Below are positions 10,911-21,376 of a stretch of 64,000 nucleotides of DNA, one piece after another. The position numbers and the translations under genes were made by a program. Position 1 is the stretch's first letter. Every line of letters starts with the position of its first letter. The notes beneath the pieces were generated by a model, which was given only the letters and a program-made list of their open reading frames with translations, searched no databases and was not told the origin of the DNA. Source of the stretch: Leuctra nigra (taxonomy: Eukaryota > Arthropoda > Insecta > Plecoptera > Leuctridae); NCBI GenBank assembly GCA_934045905.1, contig OW203767.1, positions 15,379,073-15,443,072 on the forward strand, in the 5' to 3' direction.

Positions 10911-11594
10911 TTAATGGTTTGTACCTTGATAAAAATTTACTAACTGCGATCAACGAACATACTTTTAGTGATTTGGAGAAATTAGCTCGCCTGTCATTAG
11001 CGTCAAATGAGATCAGAACAATTCATTCCAAGGCCTTTGGAAATAATCCGGAATTATATGAACTAAATCTTGATCACAACAAATTAGAATCGCTAGATAG
11101 TGATTTATTTCAATCGAATTCTAGATTGTATAAACTCAATCTTGCAGGAAACGATTTGGAAAATCTCTCAAACTTCCCACTTGCATTGTCGTCCCTCAGG
11201 GTTTTGACTTTGGGATCTTGCAACATTCAAACCATTCCCGATGGATATTTCAACCAGATGCCAAATTTGGAGTTTTTGAATCTTAATTCGAACAAAATCA
11301 GCGAGTTTGGTTTGAACGTATTCCCATCGTCAACTGGATTACAACATATTCTTCTTGACAACAATAAGTTGACCTCTTTGAGTGTCGCCAGTTTTGCTCC
11401 GTTTCTCCTAGTCGTTGAGAAGTACGCGGAGAGTTTCGGGGCGCCACCAGTCTCTCTGAGCGGCAATCCTTGGGACTGTACAACCAGTGACATGGTGGAG
11501 CTGCGAGATCAAAATTATGCTCTTTTCAACTTCGATGATTCTTTTAACTGCGATCACTGAGTGTATTATTTAAACCATTCGAAGAAGACACTTT

Positions 11595-11600
11595 AATAAA
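11595..11600 (+). terminator. Poly(A) signal of LRR-2
   Basis: AATAAA, 35 bases after the stop codon, in the conserved 3' UTR block. Confidence 0.7.
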
Positions 11601-11639
11601 CACATTTTTAAACATATTTCTATAAGAACATGTTTACAT

Positions 11640-12213
11640 CCCCTCTGTCTTATCCCAAAAGTGAACGACCCAAATTTTGATGATCACCTACCTCTTGACA
11701 AACAAAATCTGCATTTTTAACCAATAATAATCAAAATTAAATTGTAATAATTTTTTTTTTTTTATTGACTTTATTGTTGGAAACACGATTTTCTAATGAA
11801 ACACGAAGTTACTCCTAGCATAAAGTCAACTCCTAGCGACCTGATATTTTTTATGGGGTTACCTATGGATGTAAAAATTTATTGACGTATCAGTTTTATT
11901 CTAAAAAAATAATTGAAGTATTTACAGATGTAATAAATAGTGAATATTTTAATTAAGACTACTAATTATAAAATTTCAAATTATAATATAAACTATGAGA
12001 TACAATAAAGAAATAGTGCGTCAAAACATGACCTATTTATGAACAAATCAATAAGAGTGACGACCTTGAAATCTACTGCCTCTCAATTTCGTATACATTT
12101 TTAATGACTGTCTGTAGATAATGTGATACGTAATAATTATGTGTTAATGATTTGTTTCCAATAGATGGCAATTAATGGTATTATTGACTGACTTAATTGA
12201 TCTCACGTATAGG
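11640..12213. other. LRR-2/LRR-3 intergenic region and promoter
   Basis: No gene. About 12137-12210 matches the region before LRR-2 (8841-8925), marking the duplicated upstream control region. Confidence 0.5.
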
Positions 12214-12221
12214 TATATAAA
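12214..12221 (+). promoter_or_regulatory. TATA box of LRR-3
   Basis: TATATAAA, 56 bases before the exon-1 ATG at 12270, as in LRR-1. Confidence 0.7.
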
Positions 12222-12269
12222 CTCTGCAGACGAATAAGAACTACACTTCAACATCTTCATGCAGTGGCA

Positions 12270-14588
12270 ATGGACTCCATACATCCAGGTAAGTACTAGG
12301 AAAATATTCTGTGTACGAGTTGATAAGCGAGCTTTGTATTGCATGCGAATTATGTTCGTGTGAAAGTTGCTGCTCTACAGGCCTTGCCTAGGAAACAGCT
12401 GTGAAGACAACATAATCAAAAGAGCAGTGAAAAGTTATTTCAACATGAAACGAATTTGACAAATGTCTACACTTAGGTACAACTCTTAAAGTTTTTGACA
12501 AATTTGTCTGAAACTTAGCAAAAACTCCTATAAAATGTTGGTCCCAATGACCATGCAAATTTTTTATTTAATCGGACACACGGTCGGTTAGTTATCACTT
12601 TTCAACTTATCAGAGGATTTTTCTCAATAACTGTACAGATTTGGAATTGTGAGTCGATCATCCCTACGCTTATACCATCCCGCCATACAACGGAGCGCCG
12701 GTATACCACTGTACGATCTCCGTTGTATGGCGGGAGGGTATAAGCGTAGGGATGATCGACACACAATTCCAAAGCCATACCTAAAACAGCTCATATGAGA
12801 TTAGTGTGTGTGCAAAATTTCTGGATTTGTTGAACAGTGGTTGAACGTTGCCTACAACACATTAAATAGACACAAAGCAAGAAGCAATCAAACAAACAAA
12901 TAAACATAAAGTGACATAAAATTTTACCGTAAAAATGGAAGAGAAACGTAACCGTACCGTTTAATTAATCAAGTCCTGGGGGGGGGGGGGATAAGACCCA
13001 ATTACAACCTTTTTCCAATTTCAATTTTCACACTATTTGAATAATTATTTTTTGTAAAATTCAATGTGAACTTGACCAGAGTAGATGGATAGTCAATACT
13101 AACTTGTGTCTGTACTTTATTTGAACGTTCATTCCAAAATAATAATCAAAACAATTAAAGTAGGCCTTATCCCCCCCCCCCTCCCCCCAGGACCATATCA
13201 CATCACATTCGCATCACATCAGGACATCACATTCGTTGATATTTTAAATACAACTAAGATAATATTATATACCGTGTAATAATTTAAATTTAAAAAAAAA
13301 AAAAAAAAAGAAACGCCGGTACTATAAAAACACGTCAGAATAAATGAAAACTCTGCGCACACTATTTCTGAGATTCTTCCATCTCCATATCGAGAACTTC
13401 TTATAGTAGTGGAATTTGTTTCAGGGGAGACTGTGTCATACATTCTTGTTTTTTGTTGCAGTAATGTCTTCGAAGAATCTCCGAGTATTCCTGCTACTGA
13501 TACTTACAGTCGGCTGCCGCGCTGAGGACAGTCCACCAGTATGTGATATCATATCAACACCAGACGGCGACAACTTACTATGTGCCTTTATTGTTGACTT
13601 CTCTGCAGAGACTGCACGTTTCACAACTAAACAACTAAATAAAGTCGTCGATGTGACCGTCACCAACAGCAAGGATCTTAATCCAAATAGTTTGCACTTC
13701 GATGAAACTAAATACGGAAACGTTCTAAAAATTGATTTTACAAGGAACAACCTAAAAGACATAAACACGGATGCACTGCGCGGACTTCGTAACTTAAAAC
13801 ATCTTACTTACGATGAAAATAATATAAAGACTGTAAATGCCAATGCGTTTGAAACATTGGATTCGTTGGAGTCTCTAAGTCTTAAGAAAAACCAAATTGA
13901 TAATTTGTCTGCTGGTGCATTCCATGGTCTTGATCAGCTTAAGGGTTTGTACCTTGATAATAATTTACTAACTGCGATCGCCGAAATTACTTTTACTGGT
14001 TTGGAGAAATTAACACACCTGACTTTAGCGTCAAATGAGATCAGAACAATTCATTCCAAGGCCTTCGGAAATAATCCGAAATTATATGTACTAAATCTTG
14101 ATCACAACAAATTAGAATCGCTAGATAGTGATTTATTTCAATCGAATTCTAAATTAAATGAACTCAATCTTGAAGGAAACGATTTGGAAAATCTCTCAAA
14201 CTTCCCACTAGCATCGTCGTCCCTTAGGATTTTGACTTTAGAATCTTGCAACATTCAAATCATTTCTGATGGATATTTCAAACAGATGCCACATTTGGAG
14301 TATTTGAATCTTAACAAAAACCAAATCAGCGAGTTTGGTTTGAACGTATTCCCATCGTCAACTGGATTACGACATATTCTTCTTGACAACAATAAGTTGA
14401 CCTCTTTGAGTGTCGCCAGTTTTGCTCCGTTTCTCCGAGTCTTTGAGAAGTACGATGAGAGTTTCGGGGCGCCACCAGTCTCTCTGAGCGGCAATCCTTG
14501 GGACTGTACAACCAGTGACATGGTGGAGCTGCGAGATCAAAATTATGCTCTTTTCAACTTCGATCGTTCTTTTAACTGCGTACACTGA
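12270..14588 (+). CDS. Secreted leucine-rich-repeat protein LRR-3 (two exons, 381 aa)
   Basis: Exons 12270-12288 and 13462-14588, intron 12289-13461 (GTAAGTACTAGG...TTTTGTTGCAG). The split codon G|TA joins MDSIHP to V-MSSKNLRVF. A second in-frame ATG (Met8) could also start the protein, but the paralogues lack it, so exon 1 is preferred. The signal peptide is about residues 1-27, with a Cys34/Cys47 pair, about ten 24-residue LRRs with the LxxLxLxxNxL pattern, then NPWDC and a final Cys near the end. No membrane anchor is seen. Against LRR-1 the N-terminal half is strongly diverged while the last 80 or so codons are nearly identical. A truncated copy (LRR-4) follows 140 bases downstream. Probably a secreted binding or recognition protein; ligand unknown. 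Confidence 0.88.
12289..13461 (+). other. Intron 1 of LRR-3 with family A repeat and nested MITE
   Basis: Family A starts within 6 bases of the donor (TACTAGGAAAAT, TTGATAAGCGAGC) and continues to about 12965. It is interrupted by an inverted-repeat insertion at 12641-12772. The last part matches the LRR-2 intron, and a C-rich run lies at 13171-13188. Confidence 0.7.
12641..12772. mobile_element. MITE nested in LRR-3 intron 1
   Basis: Arms 12641-12695 and 12718-12772 (55 bp) are near-perfect reverse complements around a 22-bp loop. The LRR-2 intron at the matching place (AATAACTGTAC...AAAACAGCTCATATG, 9335-9361) lacks the element, so it inserted after the gene duplication. TAC on both sides may be a short target duplication. 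Confidence 0.85.
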
Positions 14589-14627
14589 GTGTATTATTTA
14601 AACCATTGAAAGAAAAGAAGAAACATT

Positions 14628-14633
14628 AATAAA
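14628..14633 (+). terminator. Poly(A) signal of LRR-3
   Basis: AATAAA, 40 bases after the stop, in the shared 3' UTR block. Confidence 0.75.
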
Positions 14634-14724
14634 TACATTTTGAAACAGATTTCTATAAGAACATTTTTGCATCCCGTCTGTCTTATTTATCCCAAACGTG
14701 CATGACCCAAATTTTGAGGACAAT

Positions 14725-15165
14725 TATTTCAATCGAATTATAGATTAAATGAACTCAATATTTAAGGAAACAATTTGGACAATCTGTCAAACTTCCCACT
14801 AGCATCGTCGTCCCTTAGGATTTTGACTTTGGAATCTTGCAACATTCAAACCATTTCTGATGGATATTTCAACCAGATGCCAAATTTGGAGCTTTTGAAT
14901 CTTAACTCCAACCAAATCTCCAACCAAAACAGTGAGTTTGGTTTGAACGTATTCCGATCGTCAACTGGATTGCGACGTATTCTTTTTGACAACAATAAGC
15001 TGACGTCTTTCAGCGTCGACAGTTTTGCTCCGTTTCTTCGCATAATGTTCTCTCTGCGATTAAATGGGACTGTAAATGGGACTGGGACTGTACAACCAGT
15101 GACATGGTGGAGCTGCGAGCTGAAAATCATGATCGTTTCAACTTTGATCGTTCTTTTAACTGAAA
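14725..15165 (+). pseudogene. LRR-4, 5'-truncated LRR pseudogene
   Basis: Homologous to LRR-3 from about 14120 to its end, starting abruptly inside an LRR right after LRR-3's 3' UTR. It has an in-frame stop where LRR-3 reads ELNLEG (ATTTAAGGA near 14759). There is a five-residue insertion (NQISNQNSEFG) and a degenerate stretch replacing the FGAPPVSLSGNPWDC region, which shifts the frame. The conserved 3' UTR and poly(A) signal follow. No promoter, exon 1 or signal peptide is present. A 450-base open frame covers most of it by chance, but it should not be read as a functional gene. Confidence 0.85.
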
Positions 15166-15254
15166 TGGCGAGTCTGAGTTTGAGTCCGATTCTGAGTATG
15201 AGAGAAATTAGTCTAAGTTATGAGTGAATTTAAACCCTTGGAAGCAGGAACATT

Positions 15255-15260
15255 AATAAA
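15255..15260 (+). terminator. Relic poly(A) signal of LRR-4
   Basis: AATAAA in the duplicated 3' UTR block downstream of the pseudogene. Confidence 0.5.
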
Positions 15261-15425
15261 CACATTTTGAAACTTATTTCTCTAAGAACCTTTTTACATC
15301 CATCTGTCTTATCCCAAACGTGAACGACCCAAATTTTGATGGCAATTAAATGTATACAAATCTTTAGATATGATGCCCATTTAAAACGGCAAAACTGAAC
15401 CCTATAGTCTCGAAACCTTTATTAC

Positions 15426-16008
15426 TAGGGGTGTGCGAATATTCGAAAACTTCGAATACTTCGAAAATATTTGGTTCGAATATTCGATTTGGTATTCGAA
15501 AATAAAGTATTCGAAATTTCGAATACTTCGAAAATTCGAATATTCGAAAAGTTTCGAATAGTTCATGTCTTTTAATTCAAAATTATCCCGCCATTTCTCA
15601 CATGGGAGTGTTTTTCAATGCTGCCAACTGCTGCAAAGTCTAAAACTCCAACCGAAAATAGTCGTGGCCGCCATTTTGATTTCGAGGGAATATTATTTGT
15701 AGGTTATTGTTCCTCCAGGTAGACCTTCCTCATACGCCTTTTGTTCCTGTTAATTTCATTTTTTGTGATGATAAGTGACAACAATATTATCCTTGCATAT
15801 TACATCATAATCAGTACATTCTCACTGTGGCCATCTTTCATTCTGGTCATATGAAAAGAGTTTGGTGTCCAATTTTTTTTTTTAAATTGATATTATGTCT
15901 TTTAATTTAGATTCCAATTATTCGATATTCGATTCGATGTTCGAAATATTTTTGTCAATTATTCGATATTCGTATTCGAAGTCAAAAATCACTATTCGCA
16001 CACCCCTA
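15426..16008. mobile_element. hAT-type non-autonomous element (583 bp)
   Basis: Inverted ends TAGGGGTGTGCGAATA match over 16 bp. They are flanked by an exact 8-bp direct repeat TTTATTAC (15418-15425 and 16009-16016), the target duplication size of hAT elements. The subterminal parts are full of TATTCGAA-type words. No transposase is encoded. Confidence 0.9.
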
Positions 16009-16016
16009 TTTATTAC

Positions 16017-19000
16017 AAAAGTCTTCATTATCTCATGTATTATTCTACATGTTCATAATAACATGTGTACTTAAAAATACGTTTTCTAAATTAATTTATC
16101 TCATGTCAAAGCAATGGTTCATCCGTGAGTAGTAACTATCATGGCTATACCTATACACTTTATTAAAAAGTAGAGTAAAAAGTAATTATTTGAGTTGTCA
16201 CCTAAATAATGGTCCTCGTCTTTTACTAGTCATTAATCATCTCAATTAGTCTCGTCAGTCGGCCCACTGCTCTTCCATCACACCTCTTTTTGACAATCAA
16301 TTAGCAAAAATTAATTAATTCACCCAGGCGGACATTTTTACCAGCTTGTCACTTTACACCTCGGCGCTATTCCATGGGGCGGTGTTTTCTCTGCGCGCCG
16401 GGCGAAAGAGAGAAGAGTTTTCAGGCAGTTTACCAGCGATTTATCAAGTTTCATAACAGAAGAAGCGAATGCAGTTAAGTTTTGTGTTTAAAACTCATTA
16501 ATTTTCCGACACCACAAGAGAGGTTTAGCTAATGAAGACGTAAAGTGGTGGAGAAACGTTCAGGCGTCAGCTTCTTCTAACTTTATCACGGAGAAATATT
16601 ATTTTCTAAAGATTATAATTTATTATGGGTGTTCTTTTCTCCTTACCCCAAGCGGTTTGTACAGGCATATTCTAAGTAAATTCACGTAAAAACGGTATGT
16701 TTACTGTCTTACTGTCTTATTGTGTTATTGTCTTTGTGTCATTAATACGTTAAAATTTCCTATCAAATATTTATGAAATCTTTTCTTCAAAGAAATATAG
16801 CCGTGTAAACAAGACTATTTGATGGTAAAATGTTCTGTCAGAGGATTGTGTTAAATAATTTATCATATAGAGCACGTTCTATTTCTGTAAAATATTTTAC
16901 CAAATATTTTACAAAAGATCACAGATTTTATAAAAGATTTTATTGGAAATTTTATCGTGTAAATGGAAAAGAATTCATACTAAATCAAGTAAGGCCAAAT
17001 CAATAACTATCTATACTTTAGTGACTATAGTGATTCAGTTTAGATTCAATACTGATTCACTGATGCAGTATAATCAAATTAATTAGTAGGTATTATCAAC
17101 AAATTCAAGCTATAGCTCAAGCTATCAAGCCTTACCTCAGACCCATAATACTTTCGTTCGTGAAAATACGCTGGAGTGCAAAACTTTGTACCGTTTTTCA
17201 TTTTCAGATAAAAGCTCTGCTTACATTGAATTATATATTTTGTGTACACACCCTTCATTTTCCTTAGCCCTCTCAAACTCCCTTATGAAAATGGCCAAAA
17301 TCAACACTGCATTGGAATCATTTTTCAAGTTCTGTCTTCCCCAGTAGCTCTAAAGATATCCCTTAGAATCTCAACGACCATCCCTTACTATTCCAGACAT
17401 TCATCCACCGAACCAACCATAACATCATCATCAAATCGCCAATTCACAAAGTTGTTTATATCACATAAAAACCTCACATTTTCATCTTGTTACTTATTTA
17501 GCACGTGATGCGAGAGCCAATCAGACGTCGGCGTATAAACCACGGTTAGCAGTGATTTGTGTTGGGGTCGCGGGGGAGAGATGAAACATGGAGAAGTAAT
17601 CATCATCACCATCATCATCAGTCCCAGTGGCGCCATCCACGTGAACCGACGGCGATCCACTCAACTACACAACGATGAATGTTTTAGGTTCAAACACATA
17701 TCCCATCAGTGTTGGGATGTGTACGAAACTCGACTCATGGGGAAGGGGATTATTATTTTATTATTTTTTTTTTGGTGGTGGATTTGTAATGATGTTTTGT
17801 GATGTGCGGTTTTATAGACTGCTTTCGGTATAATCACATCTAGAATATAGGAATTGCTTTTCCCAATAAATAGCATATAAGTCCTGCCTGACAAAATTGT
17901 AATTGGTGACAACGGCCTAAATTGCTAAATTCTAATTCATCCAAGAAGAAATCAAAAGAATCAGTTCCACCAAAATGTTTAATTAGTTTCCCTTTGATAC
18001 TGAGGAAACGTTCAGTACGATCCCCTTTGCCACTTGTTTGACATTTTACCTGAGCCTCTGGACCGGCCTTAAAATAGGGAAGAATATTTATACATTTTCA
18101 ACCTTAAACCCAAGACAACAGCATATTAAATTCACGAACAAAATTTGTGGGTGTTTATTAGGGATGATCTACATTGGATTTTGTTGTAAATATCGATATC
18201 TTTTTTGTATCGATATTGAAATATAAAAAATATCAATATATTAAATATGCCGATATATCATATTTAATATATTCAAGTAACAATACTTCGATATATTTGT
18301 AATTTCGAAAATAAATCGATATATCGAGTTAAGGACATACCCCACATACACATGACATAGGTAAACATGTAATGTATGACTACTTTCTTCACTTGCGTCC
18401 TTTCCATTTTCTCAAAATAAAAGACATATAAAAAAAGAATATTTTTCAAAAGCTACACGTTTTTCTCCCAGCATCGAGTTTCGTACAAGCCCCTCGAACA
18501 ATATTTCAAATCAACATCCACTAATGGCATCCCATATCAGACGTGATAAAATCCAAGCGTGGCAACATCACCGCTCATAACCAATGGATATCGTGCTTTG
18601 CTCCCATCTCAATAGCACCCCATCCCAATACGCATGCGCATTACCCACCACCAGCCGGCGACGGAATAGCATTTTAAAATATAATAAGGTTATTACGTTG
18701 GCAGTGCTGAAAGCGTGGGTAGCCATTTAATAATCACACGTATGTGGTGTGTACAACAGGGATGGTATATGGGTCCCGTACTACATGAATTTTTAATAAT
18801 GCAATTTTGAAACGAGATGATGACACGGATGGTTAAGGGGCGGGGGGGTGGTGGAAGGGGGGTTTTTGGGATGGGGGTTGGATGGAATTGCTGTGAATGG
18901 GTTTGCTAACGCCTGGTTCTCGTTAACATCGTTTAACCGTGGTTTTGATGCGTTTTAACGCTTGAACTGTTGTGTTCTAGTGGCATGCAGACTACTGAAT

Positions 19001-19267
19001 TATGATTTTCAGATGAATTTAGATTTCCTTTGTACTGTCGGTTATGTACGGTTAGAAATATTACTTTTAGTGAACTATTAGAACATTTATTATATCGAAT
19101 TTTTGTTATGATCCAACGATTTATTTACTAATCTATCAATCAATATTTAAAATAACAAGATGTAAATTTCATAGATTGCGAATAAAGTAAAGGGTAAAGC
19201 CACACATAATTTTTCTTTTTTCGTATTCATAATTGAATATAGTATTGTTAATAATAATACAGAAACT
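16017..19267. other. Non-genic sequence
   Basis: No supported exon. 16250-16450 is less AT-biased with several AATTAATT words and could be regulatory. A CAT/ATC-rich microsatellite lies near 17598-17622. 18158-18330 is rich in ATCGATA and may be a hAT relic related to 4340-4523. Confidence 0.45.
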
Positions 19268-19508
19268 TAATTATTTTATTATGGTGACGAAAGTGATATC
19301 TGATTATGACGATGATGGGAGATGAGGAATGTGCACGGAGGGAAAGTGGGAAGTGGCTGTCGCAGCCTCCTATAGGGAACCTTCCCGACATTTGCCTCTT
19401 GGCTTGGGGAAACCACGATAAAACCTCCATCAAGAAGCAGGGGCGTCGCAAATGAACCCCTAACCTCTGAAACACAAGTTCAAAGCGCTTACGCCTGAGC
19501 TAACTTGT
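19268..19508 (-). mobile_element. tRNA-derived SINE (minus strand)
   Basis: On the minus strand an A-box-like TAGCTCAGGCG (19492-19502) is followed 34 bases on by a B-box-like GGTTCATTTGC (19448-19458), the spacing of an RNA polymerase III tRNA promoter. Then comes a body with GTTTCCCCAAGCCAAGAGG and CTATAGGAGGCTGCGACAG, and a tail of CATC/ATAAT repeats. The same body occurs near 24040-24190 and 43950-44090. Confidence 0.75.
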
Positions 19509-20846
19509 GGTATGACAATGTAAAATGTATGAAATGTAAATGTATGAAACGTAAATGTATTTGCTGGTAAAAACGTCACGTTAGGAATTAATAAATAATG
19601 GAAAAAAGTTACTAAGCAAAAGCTGTCGGCTCTAAATCAATGTAAAATCTGCTATATTTTGCGATGCTCAAAAGTAAAAAGAGCTTAATACCCCCCCCCC
19701 CCCCATCTTGAGGGTACCCCTGTAGCTACATCTACAGTATCACTCAATATTAATGAGTGTGTAGCCATAGTGATATGGCAGGGGGGGGGGGGGGTTGCCT
19801 TGAATGTTCACTTTTACCCCCCAACACTGCATGGACGGTTTTCATGTCATTGTGCCCGATGCAGCATTCATTGTTACTCACAACGCTCTTTGCAAACAGC
19901 GTAGGTACTATGAAATGAAAACGCTCCATTCACGAGCGAGCACTGGAGGTACTATTATAATAGCGTAGTTTGATATCACCAAATCTGAATTCTTAATTAC
20001 TCAGAATACGGGTCAACTTCTTAAATATTTTGTGATTCATTTCTATCAATTTTTTATACTCAAGAAACTAATTTCACTTCATCTTTCAAACAAAAGCTCT
20101 TTTTGAAAACTTAATCAATAACGTGTCTTTCTAATGGAAGGATTAATTAAGATAGCTGACAATTAATTAAGATCTTTATAATAGAATTAGTCTTAAAATA
20201 TTATAATGACTCAATTAAAAGTCACCTTACAAAGTGAAAAGTAAAGAAAGTTACTTCAATCAAATGAAATATGATTAATTATTTTTGTGATGAAAGAAAA
20301 ATTTTCAATTTTCAAGGTGTCACGAAAGTTAAGTAGCAATTAAAGTCATGCCGAGAAAAATCTAATTAGCCCCAGCGTTACTTTGTTTTCTTTGTAATGT
20401 TGTCTTTGAAAGCTCCCCCCCCCTCCCCCGCCGAGAGCACGTGACTCTCGTGAGTGACGTAAACGATCCCTGTCAGCTAATGAATGGCAATCAATTTAGT
20501 CTCACAAACGACTTTAAAATAATAATTAATTTCTTTATTACCAGCTGAAATGAAATGGACTAGGTAGGGAATATTGTAATTGCTTTGCAAGCACCTGTAG
20601 GTGTAGGCAATTCAGTAAGATAACAAATTTATGTGCTTTGTATAATACCAATGAAATACTTCTAAGATGTTTAATTATTTTGAAAAACACTCTAATTTTA
20701 TTCTAAATAACATATTTTTCAAATAAAAAACGATATTTTTAAATAGTATTTGAAGTCTGATTATAATTTTAATTTATTTACTATGTATAAAGGGTTGACC
20801 GAAACGTATTACTTTAATCAATAGTATAATGATACAGAAGTTATGT
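19509..20846. other. Non-genic sequence with C14/G14 inverted tract
   Basis: No supported exon. A run of 14 C (19691-19704) faces a run of 14 G (19781-19794). From about 20120 to 20560 the sequence is rich in AATTAATT and CAATTA words and could hold regulatory sites. Confidence 0.45.
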
Positions 20847-21044
20847 ACACTGAAACCAATAAAAATTGGTACTCGAAAAGAAAAGGATTTGCTGCTGGTA
20901 AGGTTCCTTATTATCAATGAAATAAGAGCTCACCTACTAGAGGTAGATGATGCGTTAACACAGACTTCGTGGGATGTTGCCATCAAACCTTAATCAGCCA
21001 ATCATTTTCTTTTCGAGTACCGATTTTTATTTTGTTTGAGTGTG
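20847..21044. repeat. Foldback MITE-like element (about 198 bp)
   Basis: The left arm (about 20847-20884, containing ATTGGTACTCGAAAAGAAAA) is the near-perfect reverse complement of the right arm (about 21002-21044, TTTTCTTTTCGAGTACCGAT). The outermost CACTGAAAC pairs with GTTTGAGTG. Target duplication is unclear. Confidence 0.7.
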
Positions 21045-21376
21045 CCTATGACTCTGCATCGGAATGTAATTCAATTAATATCATTAGTGTTAAATAATAC
21101 GTTTCCTAAATTCATTGAAGCCATTTATTTACCTACATAATTGATATAATAATATCAATAAAATGTATACCATTTATATACACATCTCGTCTAAAATTAC
21201 CGTCAAGTTCCAAACTATAATCTTAGAGCACATAAACTTGAGTAAATACTCAATGAAGGACATTACCATATGGCACAAACACTACTGTCACCACTATAGA
21301 GTGTATTTAGTAATAGTTGCTAGCCCCTGTGTTCCACCGTTACTATTCCCGTCACCATTTCCATCCCAGCTACCGG

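Larger units (their letters stand above)
8982..11560 (+). pseudogene. LRR-2, secreted LRR gene split by a TTAA-flanked insertion
   Basis: Exon 1 is 8982-9000 (MDSIYP). The intron is 9001-9942 (GTAAG...TTGCAG). Exon 2 is 9943-11560 and is interrupted by 10427-10910. The 5' part encodes a signal peptide (SSKTLRMFLLLILTFGCGA), a Cys pair and the first LRRs, down to HGIHKLK. The 3' part resumes at GLYLDKNLLTAI and runs through about six LRRs and NPWDC...CDH to a stop at 11560. Exon 2 has AAG in the place of LRR-3's second ATG, so exon 1 supplies the start. Insert plus duplicated TTAA adds 488 bases, shifting frame, and in-frame stops follow at once (first at 10443-10445). Both flanks are otherwise open and well conserved, so the break is recent. 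It is either a pseudogene, an insertion allele, or a gene that now splices the insert out. Confidence 0.85.

Noticed and set aside
14775..15227. Functional short LRR gene
   Set aside because: Lacks exon 1, promoter and signal peptide, has an in-frame stop upstream and a scrambled C-terminal region; it is the LRR-4 pseudogene.
19268..19508. True tRNA gene at the A/B boxes
   Set aside because: The boxes fit a polymerase III promoter, but the stems do not close a proper cloverleaf and the body continues as a SINE.
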